A program made the position numbers and the translations under genes. Below are positions 49,736 to 59,109 of a DNA stretch of 64,000 nt, one piece after another. Each line of letters opens with the position of its first letter. Position 1 is the stretch's first letter. The DNA lies in the NCBI GenBank assembly GCA_024224295.1, contig JAAENN010000282.1, positions 1 to 64,000 on the forward strand, read 5' to 3'. The notes below the pieces were generated by a model. It had not been told where the DNA came from. It worked only from the letters and a program-made list of their open reading frames with translations, and made no database searches. Source of the stretch: Shimia sp. (GTDB lineage: Bacteria; Pseudomonadota; Alphaproteobacteria; Rhodobacterales; Rhodobacteraceae).

Positions 49736-51610
49736 TTAACTTCCTTCGTGGAAAAAGTCGTAAATTGTCTCCGCCAGCTTGTCAGATACGCCATCCACGG
49801 CTTTCAAATCCGCCAGATTGGCGCGGCTTACGGCTTTTGCGCTGCCAAAATGCGCCAACAAAGCCCGCTTACGCGTCGCGCCCACGCCTGGTACGTCATC
49901 CAATGGCGTTGCGCCCACAGCTTTGGCGCGTTTCGCACGGTGTGTACCAATCGCAAACCTATGCGCTTCATCGCGCAGCCGTTGCACAAAATACAGCACC
50001 GGGTCATTCCGGCGCAGCGCCATCACACTTTTGCCAACGCGGTGGAATTCCTCTTTGCCGTGGTCACGATCAACACCCTTGGCGACCCCTACCATCGGGA
50101 CGTCCTCCACGCCGTATTCTTCCATGATTTCACGCACAGCGCTTACTTGCCCCGCACCACCATCAATCAACAACAGGTCCGGCCACATGCCTTTGTCGCG
50201 ATCCGGGTCTTCCTTGAGAAGACGCTTAAACCTCCGGTTCAACACCTCTTTCATCATGCCAAAGTCGTCCCCCGGTGTGATGTCATCTCCCTTGATGTTA
50301 AACTTGCGATAGCTGTTTTTCATGAAACCTTCGGGACCAGCCACAATCATACCGCCCACCGCATTGGTGCCTTGAATGTGGCTGTTGTCATATACCTCAA
50401 TCCGCTGAGGCGGCCCGTCCAGATCAAACGCCTCAGCCACCCCCAGCAGCAACTTCGCCTGCGTCGCTGTCTCGCTCATTTTCCGTGCCAAGCTTTCCCG
50501 CGCATTACGCGCAGCGCCTTCTACAAGCTCCGCCTTCTCGCCACGCTGGGGTACGGTTATCTCAACCTTGCGCCCGGCTTTGGACCCCAGCGCCTCCGCC
50601 ATCAACTCTGCGCTCTCAATCGGATGTGACAGGATCAACTGTCGCGGCGGCTCCTTGCCATCATAGAACTGTCCAATGAAGGCTTCCAGCACCTCGGCCG
50701 CCTCCACATCCGCACCCACCCGTGGATAGAAATCGCGATTGCCCCAGTTTTGATTGGCCCGGATGAAGAACACCTGCACACAGGCCTGCCCCTTCTCCAG
50801 ATGCAGTGCAATCACATCGGCTTCGGCCACCCCGCGCGGGTTGATACCTTGTGTCGTTTGCACCGAAGTCAACGCCCGAATGCGATCCCGTAACGTGGCT
50901 GCCTTCTCAAACTCCATTGCATCTGATGCCGCCTGCATCTGCTTCGCCAATGTCTCCTGAATTTGCGTCGACCGTCCGGACAAGAACCGCTCCGCATCGC
51001 GCACGCTTTCGGCGTAGGCACTCTCCGAAATCCGCCCCACACAGGGGCCAGAGCACCGCTTGATCTGAAACAGCAAACATGGGCGCGTCCGGCTCTCAAA
51101 CTGTGCATCGGAACAATTGCGCAACAAAAACACCTTCTGCAACTGACTCAACGTACGGGTGACTGCGCCCGCATTCGCGAACGGCCCATAGTAATTGCCT
51201 TTTTCCTTTTTAGCCCCACGATGTTTTTTGATCTGCGGAAAACCATGTGCCCGGCTGACGAGAATATTGGGAAAGCTTTTGTCATCCCTGAGCAGCACAT
51301 TGTACTTTGGCTTCAGCTGCTTGATGAGGTTCTGCTCCAGAAGCAGCGCTTCGGTTTCTGTCTTGGTGGTCAGAAACATCATCGAGCAGGTTTCGGAGAT
51401 CATCCGCGCAATCCGTCCCGAATGGCCCGCTGGCCGGGCATAGTTTGCCACCCGCGCCCGTAGGTTCCGCGCCTTCCCAACATACAGAACCCGCGCCTGC
51501 GCATCGAGCATGCGGTAGACACCGGGCGAACCGTCCAGCGTCTTAAGGTAGCTTTGTATACATTCGTGTCCTGTCGGGCCGTCAGGACTTACATGGCTTT
51601 CAGAGGTCAT
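49736..51610 (-). CDS. uvrC: Excinuclease ABC subunit C
   Basis: A 624-aa UvrC. The N-terminal GIY-YIG nuclease is visible ([20 protein letters not shown] near 31), followed by the UVR helical hairpin ([20 protein letters not shown]), the RNase H-like nuclease domain ([32 protein letters not shown]) and two C-terminal helix-hairpin-helix motifs ([19 protein letters not shown]). It makes both incisions in nucleotide excision repair. The start ATG at 51610 gives about 27 residues before the nuclease domain. Confidence 0.97.
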   Translation of the reverse strand: MTSESHVSPDGPTGHECIQSYLKTLDGSPGVYRMLDAQARVLYVGKARNLRARVANYARPAGHSGRIARMISETCSMMFLTTKTETEALLLEQNLIKQLKPKYNVLLRDDKSFPNILVSRAHGFPQIKKHRGAKKEKGNYYGPFANAGAVTRTLSQLQKVFLLRNCSDAQFESRTRPCLLFQIKRCSGPCVGRISESAYAESVRDAERFLSGRSTQIQETLAKQMQAASDAMEFEKAATLRDRIRALTSVQTTQGINPRGVAEADVIALHLEKGQACVQVFFIRANQNWGNRDFYPRVGADVEAAEVLEAFIGQFYDGKEPPRQLILSHPIESAELMAEALGSKAGRKVEITVPQRGEKAELVEGAARNARESLARKMSETATQAKLLLGVAEAFDLDGPPQRIEVYDNSHIQGTNAVGGMIVAGPEGFMKNSYRKFNIKGDDITPGDDFGMMKEVLNRRFKRLLKEDPDRDKGMWPDLLLIDGGAGQVSAVREIMEEYGVEDVPMVGVAKGVDRDHGKEEFHRVGKSVMALRRNDPVLYFVQRLRDEAHRFAIGTHRAKRAKAVGATPLDDVPGVGATRKRALLAHFGSAKAVSRANLADLKAVDGVSDKLAETIYDFFHEGS

Positions 51611-51971
51611 GTGATCTCAAATATGATTCTTTTGGTCGGGCTGCAATCTTGCCATCCCCAACGCAAGAGTAAACAAATCCACCGAAGCTGTGGATAAGTC
51701 TGAAGATATCTTTTGCCCTCGCACGGATTTCCCTTGTTTTTGGCCGCTTTCGGTGCATTGATTAAAAATTAGGCAAAAAAATAACCCCATGATTCAAAAG
51801 GAAAGTTTTTTATCCACACCTCAAATTATTGAAATCATTAAGAAAAAGTAACAATTGGATGACAGAACTGTGACCGGTGCAAAACTTGTTTCGCACATGT
51901 CTGTTTTGCTCTGACTTTTGGTCGCGATATCGGAACGGGTGTTTGCGCCAAGTTGGACAAAGTCATCCGTT
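51611..51971. other. AT-rich intergenic region with two perfect DnaA boxes
   Basis: This 361-nt gap between uvrC and an SDR gene holds no gene. It contains two perfect 9-bp DnaA boxes in opposite orientation, TGTGGATAA (51689-51697) and TTATCCACA (51810-51818). The stretch between and after them (about 51765-51855) is markedly AT-rich, with GATTAAAAATTAG and GAAAGTTTTTTATCC runs that resemble unwinding elements. It could be a replication-origin-like site, a DnaA titration site, or DnaA control of uvrC. Confidence 0.5.
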
Positions 51972-52724
51972 TCACCAGCTCAAATGCTGCCCACCATCAA
52001 CGCAGATCGCCTGGCCTGTCACCCCTCTAGCGTCCAGCAAATAGCCCAGCGCGGCGACAATATCATCCATACCAACTCCCCGGCCAAGTACAGTTTTAGT
52101 CCGCTCCTCGGCAAACGCTTCAGGCGTCTGATGTGCGCCTTGCAAGGTTGGTCCCGGCGCGATGCCGTTCACGCGGATATGCGGCGCCAATCCCTGCGCG
52201 GCTGTCTGGGTCAGCGCCCAAAGCCCCATCTTTGCCAAAGTGTAGGTGGAGAACTCCGGTGTCAGGTTACGGATGCGCTGGTCCAGCATGTTCACCACCA
52301 GCCCCGCGGCCTCCGGCTCACCTTGGGCATCCCGCGCGGCTTCAAGCCCCTGCTCCGCCATGAACTGCGTCAGCACATAGGGCGCACGCAAGTTGCTCTC
52401 CATATGCCGATCCCAACTCTCTCTGGTTGAAGACTGCATTGTGTCATCTTCAAATATCGACGCATTGTTGATCAGACAAGTAATCGGCCCACCCAGTGCC
52501 GCAACACTTTCGGCAAACAACGCCTTGGTCTGCGCCTCATCCAGAAGGTCTGCCTGCACCGCAATGGCGGTCCGCCCACAGGCTTCAATCGCCGCCACGG
52601 TCTCCGCCGCCCCTTCATCTGAGGTCGCATAATGCACCGCCACGTCATATCCACGCCGCGCCAATGCCACGGCCATCGCTTGTCCAAGCCGCTGTCCGGC
52701 GCCAGTTACCAATGCCCGCGCCAT
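51972..52724 (-). CDS. SDR oxidoreductase, pteridine reductase/FolM-like
   Basis: A 250-aa short-chain dehydrogenase. The cofactor motif GAGQRLGQAMA, the NNAS core, the catalytic YTLAK and IRVNGIAPGPTLQGAHQTPE are those of the FolM/PTR1 branch, which reduces dihydromonapterin or dihydrofolate with NADPH. A general FabG-like role is possible. It is 17 nt downstream of the Ca/Na exchanger start region on the same strand, and the DnaA-box region follows it. Confidence 0.8.
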   Translation of the reverse strand: MARALVTGAGQRLGQAMAVALARRGYDVAVHYATSDEGAAETVAAIEACGRTAIAVQADLLDEAQTKALFAESVAALGGPITCLINNASIFEDDTMQSSTRESWDRHMESNLRAPYVLTQFMAEQGLEAARDAQGEPEAAGLVVNMLDQRIRNLTPEFSTYTLAKMGLWALTQTAAQGLAPHIRVNGIAPGPTLQGAHQTPEAFAEERTKTVLGRGVGMDDIVAALGYLLDARGVTGQAICVDGGQHLSW

Positions 52725-52741
52725 ATCAGTCTCCGCTTAAA

Positions 52742-53692
52742 TTAGGTCAGGGTTATCAAGATGTAAGCTAGATAGAGTACGGTGAGAATGACACCCCAGA
52801 TGCGTGTGATGTCTCTTTTTAGGAAAACAAATGGGATCAAGAGCAACGACGCGCCCAGCATCACCCAAAAATCAAACTCGAAGAAGTCCGGATCCACGCG
52901 GATCGGATGAATGAGCGAGGTGATACCGATGATGGCCAACAGGTTGAACATGTTGGAGCCAATCACGTTGCCGAGCGCAACATCCGCCTGACGGCGCAGC
53001 GCCGCCATCACGGTGGTCGCCAGTTCGGGCAAAGAGGTACCCAGCGCGATCAGCGTCAATCCGATCACTGTGTCGCTCACGCCATAGCGGCGGGCAATGA
53101 TTTCAGCGTTGTCCACCATCAGGTCCGCGCCCAATGGCAGGCCAACAAGCCCCAAAAGAAGGAAGACAATAATCCGCCACCACGGCATGTCCGGGTCTGC
53201 GCCCTCAACTTCTTCCTCGTCCATTTCCATGGCCGCTTCGGCCTTCTTGTGGCACCGCGCCTGATAGAACGCGCTACCCAGCACCAAAGCCAGAGCGCCC
53301 AGAAGAACAATACCGTTGCCAAAACGGAAGAAACCGTCCGCAGCCAAAGCGATGAAGAGGACAGAAGCCGCAATCATCATGACGAAATTGCGCTTAGAAT
53401 TACAGTGGCTGGTGTGGATCGGCGCCAGAATGGCAGGAATACCCAGCACAAGAAGAATGTTGGCAATGTTGGAGCCGACAACGTTACCAATCGCTATGCC
53501 TGGCGCGTTCTTGAGCGCGGCTTGGATGGAAATCAGCAGTTCAGGCGCGGAGGTGCCAAAGGCCACAATCGTCAAAGAGACAATCAACGCCGGAATCCCG
53601 ATCCGCAACGACAGGTTCACGGCGCCACGTACCAGCGCGTCCCCAGCCAGAAGCAGGATCACCAACCCCAGCGATACCAGCCACCATTCCAT
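52742..53692 (-). CDS. Calcium/sodium antiporter (CaCA family, YrbG-like)
   Basis: A 316-aa membrane protein with about ten helices and the two inverted alpha repeats of the CaCA family: GTSAPELLISIQAAL with GNVVGSNIANILLVLG, and GTSLPELATTVMAAL with GNVIGSNMFNLLAIIG. The Glu in each GTSxPEL motif binds the cation. A charged cytoplasmic loop (KKAEAAMEMDEEEVEGADPD) sits between the halves. It exchanges Na+ or H+ for Ca2+. Confidence 0.93.
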   Translation of the reverse strand: MEWWLVSLGLVILLLAGDALVRGAVNLSLRIGIPALIVSLTIVAFGTSAPELLISIQAALKNAPGIAIGNVVGSNIANILLVLGIPAILAPIHTSHCNSKRNFVMMIAASVLFIALAADGFFRFGNGIVLLGALALVLGSAFYQARCHKKAEAAMEMDEEEVEGADPDMPWWRIIVFLLLGLVGLPLGADLMVDNAEIIARRYGVSDTVIGLTLIALGTSLPELATTVMAALRRQADVALGNVIGSNMFNLLAIIGITSLIHPIRVDPDFFEFDFWVMLGASLLLIPFVFLKRDITRIWGVILTVLYLAYILITLT

Positions 53693-53695
53693 ACT

Positions 53696-53863
53696 TTACC
53701 CCATGTCCTTCCGACAGGGGCATGGCCCCTTGCCAATTTTAAAACGCCCACACTTGGCGCATTTTTTGGATTGCAGCTGTTTCTGCCCCGGAAACCGAAG
53801 TTTGCCAAACATCGCGAGCACCGCCATGCCAACCAGAAACAGAGTGACAATCTTTACCAGCAC
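53696..53863 (-). CDS. Small membrane protein with C-terminal Cys cluster
   Basis: A 55-aa protein: one transmembrane helix (IVTLFLVGMAVLAMF), then a basic tail with CAKCGRFKIGKGPCPC, a C-x2-C plus C-x-C pattern like a small zinc ribbon. The start is taken as the GTG at 53863, one base after the stop of the S49 peptidase gene; an ATG at 53902 would overlap that gene by 38 nt. It sits 3 nt before the exchanger gene, so all three may form one operon. Function unknown. Confidence 0.65.
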   Translation of the reverse strand: MLVKIVTLFLVGMAVLAMFGKLRFPGQKQLQSKKCAKCGRFKIGKGPCPCRKDMG

Positions 53864-53864
53864 G

Positions 53865-54662
53865 TCAGAGTCCAAACCGCGCAAACTGCGCGCGTTCCTC
53901 AATGCCCGCTACCGCATCCTGGGCGAGTGACGCCCCAAAACGCTGCCACATAGACCGTTTGACGCCATAGCGGCGCAGTTTCACTTTGTCCCCAAAGCGC
54001 GCTTTCAATACCGGCACCAAATGCCCAATCTCGTCAATCAGACCAACCTCTTTGGCCTGCGACCCAATCCAGATTTCTCCGGTGAACAGGTCATCGTTGT
54101 CCGCAAGTTTCCCGTTACGCCGTGATTGCACATGCGCGATGAAATTTTGGTGAATTTGCTCCAACATCCGCTTGAGCCGCGCCACATCTTCAGGCTGCTC
54201 CGGCTTAAACGGGTCGAGCATCGATTTGCTTTCGCCAGCGGTATAAACCCGCCGCTCTATGCCCTGACGCGACAGAAACACATTGGCGCCAAACCCGGCC
54301 GAAATCACCCCAATCGAGCCCACAACCGAGCTTTCGTCTGCGTAAATCTCATCTGCCGCCGCTGCGAGCCAGTACCCGCCAGACGCGGCCACATCCTCAA
54401 CAAAAGCGATGACCGGCACACCTTTTTCCTCGGACAAGCGCCGAATACGGCTGCCAATCAGCGCGCTTTGCACAGGGCTGCCACCGGGCGAATTGATTTC
54501 GAGTGCCACGGCCTTCGGCTTGCCTTTGGCAAAGGCCTTTTCCAACATCGGCGCCAACGCGGCGTCGTTCAATTGTCCACGGCCACCCGCGGCAATCATG
54601 CCTTGCAGACGGACCACCGCCACAGTGGGCGCTTTTTTGGCAAAAGGGTTTAAGCGTTTCAT
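53865..54662 (-). CDS. S49 family serine peptidase (SohB/SppA-like)
   Basis: A 265-aa short-form signal-peptide-peptidase-like protein. The nucleophile is Ser94 in VAASGGYWLA and the general base Lys146 in TAGESKSMLD, the Ser/Lys dyad of S49. NSPGGSP precedes them. No N-terminal transmembrane helix is clear, so it may be cytoplasmic or membrane-associated. These enzymes digest leftover signal peptides or membrane-protein fragments. Confidence 0.9.
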   Translation of the reverse strand: MKRLNPFAKKAPTVAVVRLQGMIAAGGRGQLNDAALAPMLEKAFAKGKPKAVALEINSPGGSPVQSALIGSRIRRLSEEKGVPVIAFVEDVAASGGYWLAAAADEIYADESSVVGSIGVISAGFGANVFLSRQGIERRVYTAGESKSMLDPFKPEQPEDVARLKRMLEQIHQNFIAHVQSRRNGKLADNDDLFTGEIWIGSQAKEVGLIDEIGHLVPVLKARFGDKVKLRRYGVKRSMWQRFGASLAQDAVAGIEERAQFARFGL

Positions 54663-54775
54663 CCCATGGCATGTAGAACGCGCATGGTCGTTTCACAAGG
54701 CAAGCACCTCAGGAAAGCGATGTTTGTGATCAAAAATCCTGATGTGACGCGAGTCACCCGGCGTCACTCAGCACG

Positions 54776-55537
54776 TCACGCCCGAATGCGCCAACCGGTC
54801 TTGAAGATCCACCAGATGATGCCCATGCACAGCGCGGTGAAGCCAAAGATCGCCAGCAGGCTCAACCCCACAGGCACATCTGCGGTGCCAAAGAACGACC
54901 AACGGAAGCCGGAAATCAGGTACACAACCGGATTAAACAACGTGATTTTCTGCCAGATCGGCGGCAGCATCGCGATCGAATAAAACGACCCGCCAAGGAA
55001 CACGAGCGGCGTCACCACCAGCAGCGGGATCAACTGCAACTGCTCGAAGTTACCCGCCCAAACCCCGATGATGAAGCCAAACAGCGAGAAGCTCACACAG
55101 GTGAGTACCAGAAACAGCACCATCGCCCAGGGGTGCGTGACCGGCACATCAACAAACATCGACGCCGTGACCAAAATCACCACACCAATAAACAGCGCTT
55201 TGGTCGCCGCAGCCCCCACAAAACCGAGCACAATTTCCAAAAAGCTGACCGGCGCGCTCAGAAGCTCATAAATCGTGCCAATGAACTTCGGGAAGTAGAT
55301 GCCAAAGGACGCATTTGAGAGCGCCTGCGTCATCACCGAGAGCATGATCAGCCCCGGCACAATAAACGCCCCGTAGCTCACGCCCTCAACCTGATCGATC
55401 CGGCTGCCAATCGCAGCGCCAAACACCACAAAGTAGAGTGACGTGGAAATCACCGGAGAAATGAAACTCTGCGCAATCGTGCGGAAGAACCGCACCATTT
55501 CAGAGTAGTAGATTGCCCAAACAGCCGTGAAATTCAT
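54776..55537 (-). CDS. ABC-2 type transporter permease (YadH-like)
   Basis: A 253-aa membrane protein with six helices and the ABC-2 signature region ([20 protein letters not shown] near 176-195). Its ATG overlaps the ATPase stop by 4 nt. The pair resembles the YadG/YadH exporter of Enterobacteria, whose substrate is not firmly known. Drug or lipid export is a family-level guess. Confidence 0.9.
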   Translation of the reverse strand: MNFTAVWAIYYSEMVRFFRTIAQSFISPVISTSLYFVVFGAAIGSRIDQVEGVSYGAFIVPGLIMLSVMTQALSNASFGIYFPKFIGTIYELLSAPVSFLEIVLGFVGAAATKALFIGVVILVTASMFVDVPVTHPWAMVLFLVLTCVSFSLFGFIIGVWAGNFEQLQLIPLLVVTPLVFLGGSFYSIAMLPPIWQKITLFNPVVYLISGFRWSFFGTADVPVGLSLLAIFGFTALCMGIIWWIFKTGWRIRA

Positions 55538-56457
55538 GCCGCGCCCTCCTTCACCAGCCCGACAAAGATGTCCTCAAGGCTCGACTGTTCCGTCTGAATG
55601 TCTTTGAGCTGCAACCCAGCCGCACTGATCTCACCCAATAGCCGGGTAATCCCTGTGCTCTCGCCGCTGGTGTCATAGTGATAACGCAGCGCATTGCCAC
55701 CCTCGGCAATCTCTAGATTATACGCCGACAGGCTCTCCGGCACGCTGTCCACCGGCGCTTGCAGATCAACCTGCAGAGTCTTCTGCCCCAAGCGCTGCAT
55801 CAGTGCCGCTTTCTCTTCCACCAGCAGCAGCTCACCACCGTTGATCACGCCCACACGATCGGCAATCGCTTCGGCCTCTTCGATGTAGTGCGTGGTCAGA
55901 ATGATGGTCACGCCCTGCTCTTTCAGCGCGGCAACCACATCCCACATATCCTTGCGTAGCTCAACGTCCACACCTGCGGTTGGCTCATCCAAAAACAGAA
56001 TACGCGGCTCATGGCTCAGTGCTTTGGCAATCAATACCCTCCGCTTCATACCGCCTGACAGCTCCATCACGCGCGAGTCCTTTTTATCCCAAAGGGAAAG
56101 CTGCCTGAGGATCTCTTCAATTTTTGCTGGATTGGCCTTCTTACCAAACAGCCCGCGCGAATAAGTGACCACATCGATCACCTTGTTGAAGGGCTCCAGA
56201 TTGATCTCCTGCGGCACCAAGCCAATCATCGACCGCGCCGCGCGGTAGTCTTTAACCACATCGTGACCGCCCACAGAAACCGAACCCGCGCTTGGGTTGG
56301 TGATCCCGCATATGGTCGAAATCAATGTGGTTTTACCCGCGCCATTCGGCCCAAGAAGCGCGAGAATTTCGCCTTCCTTGATGACCAAGGTCACGCCTTT
56401 AAGCGCCTCAAACCCGCCTTTGTAGGTCTTGCGCAAATCTTTGATGTCTACAATCAC
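55534..56457 (-). CDS. ABC transporter ATP-binding protein (YadG-like)
   Basis: A 307-aa ABC ATPase. Walker A is [12 protein letters not shown], the signature [17 protein letters not shown], Walker [14 protein letters not shown] and the switch His is in [10 protein letters not shown]. The C-terminal 80 residues are the extension typical of DrrA/YadG exporters. It starts at GTG 56457 behind GAGGGAG. It works with the overlapping permease gene. Confidence 0.92.
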   Translation of the reverse strand: MIVDIKDLRKTYKGGFEALKGVTLVIKEGEILALLGPNGAGKTTLISTICGITNPSAGSVSVGGHDVVKDYRAARSMIGLVPQEINLEPFNKVIDVVTYSRGLFGKKANPAKIEEILRQLSLWDKKDSRVMELSGGMKRRVLIAKALSHEPRILFLDEPTAGVDVELRKDMWDVVAALKEQGVTIILTTHYIEEAEAIADRVGVINGGELLLVEEKAALMQRLGQKTLQVDLQAPVDSVPESLSAYNLEIAEGGNALRYHYDTSGESTGITRLLGEISAAGLQLKDIQTEQSSLEDIFVGLVKEGAA

Positions 56458-56621
56458 CGCCGGCTCCCTCTTCCGGTGTGCACCTTTTTAAGCGCGCCAC
56501 CATATCAGGTGGCAGGTCCGCGCCAAGTGCATAAATATTCAGAGGGACATGTGCACCATCGCACGGCTCTACAAGCCCGGGTGTGCAAACTGTTTCACAT
56601 GAAAAGAGCTTTTCGCGTGGC

Positions 56622-57146
56622 TCAACCGCCAGTCATTCGCTTCAGCAGGCTTTTCTTTGGGGGCTCTTCAGGAGCTGCTTCAGCGGTCTCTACTTCCTCT
56701 TCCACAGGCCCTTCCAATGAGGTCTGCAAGTTTGTGAAAAACTGATCCGCCATCTTTTTGGAGAAGCCATCAATCAGCCGGCTACCCAGCTGTGCCAGCT
56801 TGCCGCCCACCTTTGCGTCCACCTCATAGCTCAACAACGTGCCGGTTTCGCTTGGTGCCAAAGTTACATCTGCTCCACCCTTGGCAAACCCAGCCGCACC
56901 ACCCTTGCCTTCGCCAGTCAAGGTCAAGCTCTCCCCCTCAACCAAGTTGGATAAGATCACTTTGCCTTTAAAGGTGGCTTTCACTGGGCCAACCTTCTGC
57001 ACCACAGTGGCTTCAAAACCCTCTTCCACGTTACCGGTCACTTCCTTCGCACCCGGCACACATTGCAACAGACTATCGGCACTAAGCAGTGCCGCCCAAA
57101 CCTCCGCCACCGGGGCCGCGATTTCGCGCTGGTCACTCATATGCAT
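56622..57146 (-). CDS. CoxG-like SRPBCC protein
   Basis: A 174-aa protein of the carbon monoxide dehydrogenase subunit G (CoxG/SRPBCC) family. The domain covers about 5-145: IAAPVAEVWAALLSADSLLQ, CVPGAKEV, FKGKVILSNLVEGESL and TLLSYEVDAKVGGKLAQLGS. A Glu-rich linker and KKSLLKRMTGG tail end it, which may help membrane binding as for CoxG. No CO dehydrogenase genes are near. The start is the ATG at 57146 behind AGGAGGAG. Some relatives bind lipids or aid molybdenum hydroxylases. Confidence 0.85.
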   Translation of the reverse strand: MHMSDQREIAAPVAEVWAALLSADSLLQCVPGAKEVTGNVEEGFEATVVQKVGPVKATFKGKVILSNLVEGESLTLTGEGKGGAAGFAKGGADVTLAPSETGTLLSYEVDAKVGGKLAQLGSRLIDGFSKKMADQFFTNLQTSLEGPVEEEVETAEAAPEEPPKKSLLKRMTGG

Positions 57147-57355
57147 GCTGGCTCTCCTCCTACGGCGTTCTGCGGTCAACCTAGGCAGATGCGTGTATCG
57201 CTGCAAGCACACCAAGGTCGTAACGACCATTACTGAGAGTCGCCTGCAACTTTATCAGGGTGGGACAAAAACATGTGTATGCTGGGGTTGATATCAGATC
57301 GCCAAAGACCATATGAACAGCACATAAGTTAATCACATTAACATAAGAGTTCCCG

Positions 57356-58363
57356 ATGCCCTCCGACATCCAAAGAAAGCTGACAACCATTCTTGCAGCA
57401 GATGCCGCAGGCTACAGCCGCGTCATGGAAATCAACGAGGAGGAAGGCCTGCGCGCGCTGAAGGCCTCCCGTGCCGTGTTCAAAAAGTTCATTGCCCGCC
57501 ATCAAGGCCGGGTGGCGAACACCGCAGGCGACGGTTTGATCGCAGAATTTCCTTCGGTGGTCGAGGCTGTGCAATGCGCCATCGAGGTGCAACGCGAACT
57601 GGGCGACCAGCAACAAGACCCTGACATGGCGCTCAACTTCCGCATTGGCATACACCTTGGTGATGTCATGGTGGATGGCGAAGACTTGCTTGGCGAGGGT
57701 GTTAACCTTGCCGCCCGGCTTCAAAGCATGGCGGAACCGGGGGGCATTTTGCTATCGCAACAGGTTTACGATCAGGTGCGCGGCAAACTCACCGTCGGCT
57801 TTGACTACATCGGTGAACGCCATCCCAAAAACTTCTCCGAAGGCGTGCAAGTCTATTGTGTGGCCAACATGGCAACCTCCTACCCGAAGATGCACGTCCC
57901 GGAACCTAAACGCCCAAGCTCAGAATCTGCTCCACAAACCGCCGCCCCCTTCACGGCGAAAGCAAGCTCTTGGCCGGAGGATGAGTTTGACGAGGTCCTC
58001 AACAAAGAGCCCCCCCAAACCGCTCCCGCCGACGCAAGGGACGACGACGCCGAAGCGGCGCTGCGCGCGCGCGGGAAACAATTTGCGCTGATCTTCGGCG
58101 CTCTATGTGTGATCGACATGATCTCAGGGCGCGGGCTCTGGGCGCATTGGCCCGGCCTCGCCCTTCTGACAGCTTGGTTGTTCCAAGCAGCACCCCTTTG
58201 GCCCAACACTCGGTTCAGCCCAGCCATGCTCCGTGGCACAGTTGTTGTCGCAGCGCTGGTGCTCATCAACCTCTTTTCCTGGGATGGATACTTTTGGGCC
58301 ATCTGGCCGGCAGGCGCTTTAGGGTTTGCTGCGCTGATGCGTCGGACTCGCAAGCGCACCTGA
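57356..58363 (+). CDS. Class III adenylate/guanylate cyclase with C-terminal membrane segments
   Basis: A 335-aa protein. The catalytic domain fills about 5-170: metal-binding Asp16 (AADAAGYSRVM) and Asp59 (TAGDGLIAEF), then GIHLGDVMVDGEDLLGEGVN and the Asn117/Arg121 transition-state residues. The Lys that usually selects adenine in GRIVKTxGDG-type proteins appears as Asn55 (GRVANTAGDG), so activity or base choice is uncertain. After a disordered acidic linker (180-240), three hydrophobic runs follow (about 243-262, 270-284, 295-325), so the membrane part is at the C-terminus, the reverse of common receptors. Confidence 0.85.
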   Translation: MPSDIQRKLTTILAADAAGYSRVMEINEEEGLRALKASRAVFKKFIARHQGRVANTAGDGLIAEFPSVVEAVQCAIEVQRELGDQQQDPDMALNFRIGIHLGDVMVDGEDLLGEGVNLAARLQSMAEPGGILLSQQVYDQVRGKLTVGFDYIGERHPKNFSEGVQVYCVANMATSYPKMHVPEPKRPSSESAPQTAAPFTAKASSWPEDEFDEVLNKEPPQTAPADARDDDAEAALRARGKQFALIFGALCVIDMISGRGLWAHWPGLALLTAWLFQAAPLWPNTRFSPAMLRGTVVVAALVLINLFSWDGYFWAIWPAGALGFAALMRRTRKRT

Positions 58364-58388
58364 CCCTCCTAAACAACTCAAATGATGT

Positions 58389-58411
58389 CCCACCTCCGAA
58401 GCTCCGGTGGG
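58389..58411. repeat. Hairpin after the cyclase gene
   Basis: CCCACC and GGTGGG (58389-58394, 58406-58411) form a 6-bp stem 26 nt after the cyclase stop. No T-run follows, so it is at best a weak terminator or RNA-stability hairpin. Confidence 0.35.
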
Positions 58412-58435
58412 CAGTGTTTGCGTGCAATAACGAAT

Positions 58436-58530
58436 TTTCCGCAGTGCGGAAATACATTCCACATATTGACAGATCGCCCCGAATCCCGTCTCCTAGTCAT
58501 AAGTGAAACTAAATTTCGCATTGCGGAATT
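58436..58530. promoter_or_regulatory. Two operator-like palindromes upstream of the MaoC-like gene
   Basis: TTTCCGCA-G-TGCGGAAA (58436-58452) is a perfect palindrome with one central base. AATTTCGCA-T-TGCGGAATT (58512-58530) is the same motif with one mismatch. Centres are 77 bp apart, and the second lies 31 bp before the ATG. The TTCCGCA-N-TGCGGAA form resembles sites of IclR-family regulators, but no such gene is in the window. Binding is inferred. Confidence 0.6.
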
Positions 58531-58561
58531 ATTTGACAAGCATGGGTTGGGAGCCGGTCAC

Positions 58562-59044
58562 ATGATTTCTAGAATTCTCAAACTCGAAGACGGTGTGGGC
58601 TGCGAATTTGGCCTCTCCAAATGGGTTAAAATCGATCAAGCCATGATCGACGCCTTTGCCAAGGCCACCGGCGACGCGCAATCCATCCACACAGATCCAG
58701 ACGCCGCCAAGGACACGCCTTACGGCAGCACAGTGGCCCCTGGCTTCCTGACGCTCTCTCTGCTCAGCCAGATGATCGCCGATGCGGTGCCGCGCACTGA
58801 AGCCGAAAGCGCCGGCATCAACTACGGATTTGATCGCGTGCGCTTTGTCGCCCCGGTGAAAGCGGGTGCCGAAATTCGCGGCCGCTTCACTCTTGCAAAA
58901 TACTCCGAGCCACAACCCGGCGTGATCGAAATGCAATGGAATGTGACTGTCGAAATCAAAGGCGAGGACAAACCCGCTCTGGTCGCGCAATGGAAAAACC
59001 TGCGCTTTGAACAGGGCGTGGAGACCTACGCGCAGGCCAGCTAA
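58562..59044 (+). CDS. MaoC-like (R)-specific hydratase/dehydratase
   Basis: A 160-aa hot-dog-fold protein. [19 protein letters not shown] holds the Asp and His of the hydratase motif (D-x4-H), and [16 protein letters not shown] the following helix. This NodN/PhaJ-like group hydrates enoyl-CoA. The start ATG at 58562 has GGGAG 8 nt upstream; an open frame for 60 codons before it covers the palindromes and is not used. It leads toward a thiolase gene 65 nt downstream, so a joint role in acyl-CoA metabolism is likely. Confidence 0.87.
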   Translation: MISRILKLEDGVGCEFGLSKWVKIDQAMIDAFAKATGDAQSIHTDPDAAKDTPYGSTVAPGFLTLSLLSQMIADAVPRTEAESAGINYGFDRVRFVAPVKAGAEIRGRFTLAKYSEPQPGVIEMQWNVTVEIKGEDKPALVAQWKNLRFEQGVETYAQAS

Positions 59045-59055
59045 ATCGCGCAATT

Positions 59056-59087
59056 CGCACCTTCGCAAAACAGCCGCGATACAGACG
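59056..59087. repeat. Dispersed intergenic repeat, copy 2
   Basis: This 32-nt stretch between the MaoC-like and thiolase genes matches 47787-47818 at 28 of 32 positions, same strand. The four differences are scattered. It lies just upstream of the thiolase start region. Confidence 0.6.
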
Positions 59088-59109
59088 TGAAAAATCAGGA
59101 CTTTTAGAC

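Noticed and set aside
49748-50629. A 293-codon plus-strand frame opposite uvrC
   Set aside because: No family features; uvrC is complete on the other strand.
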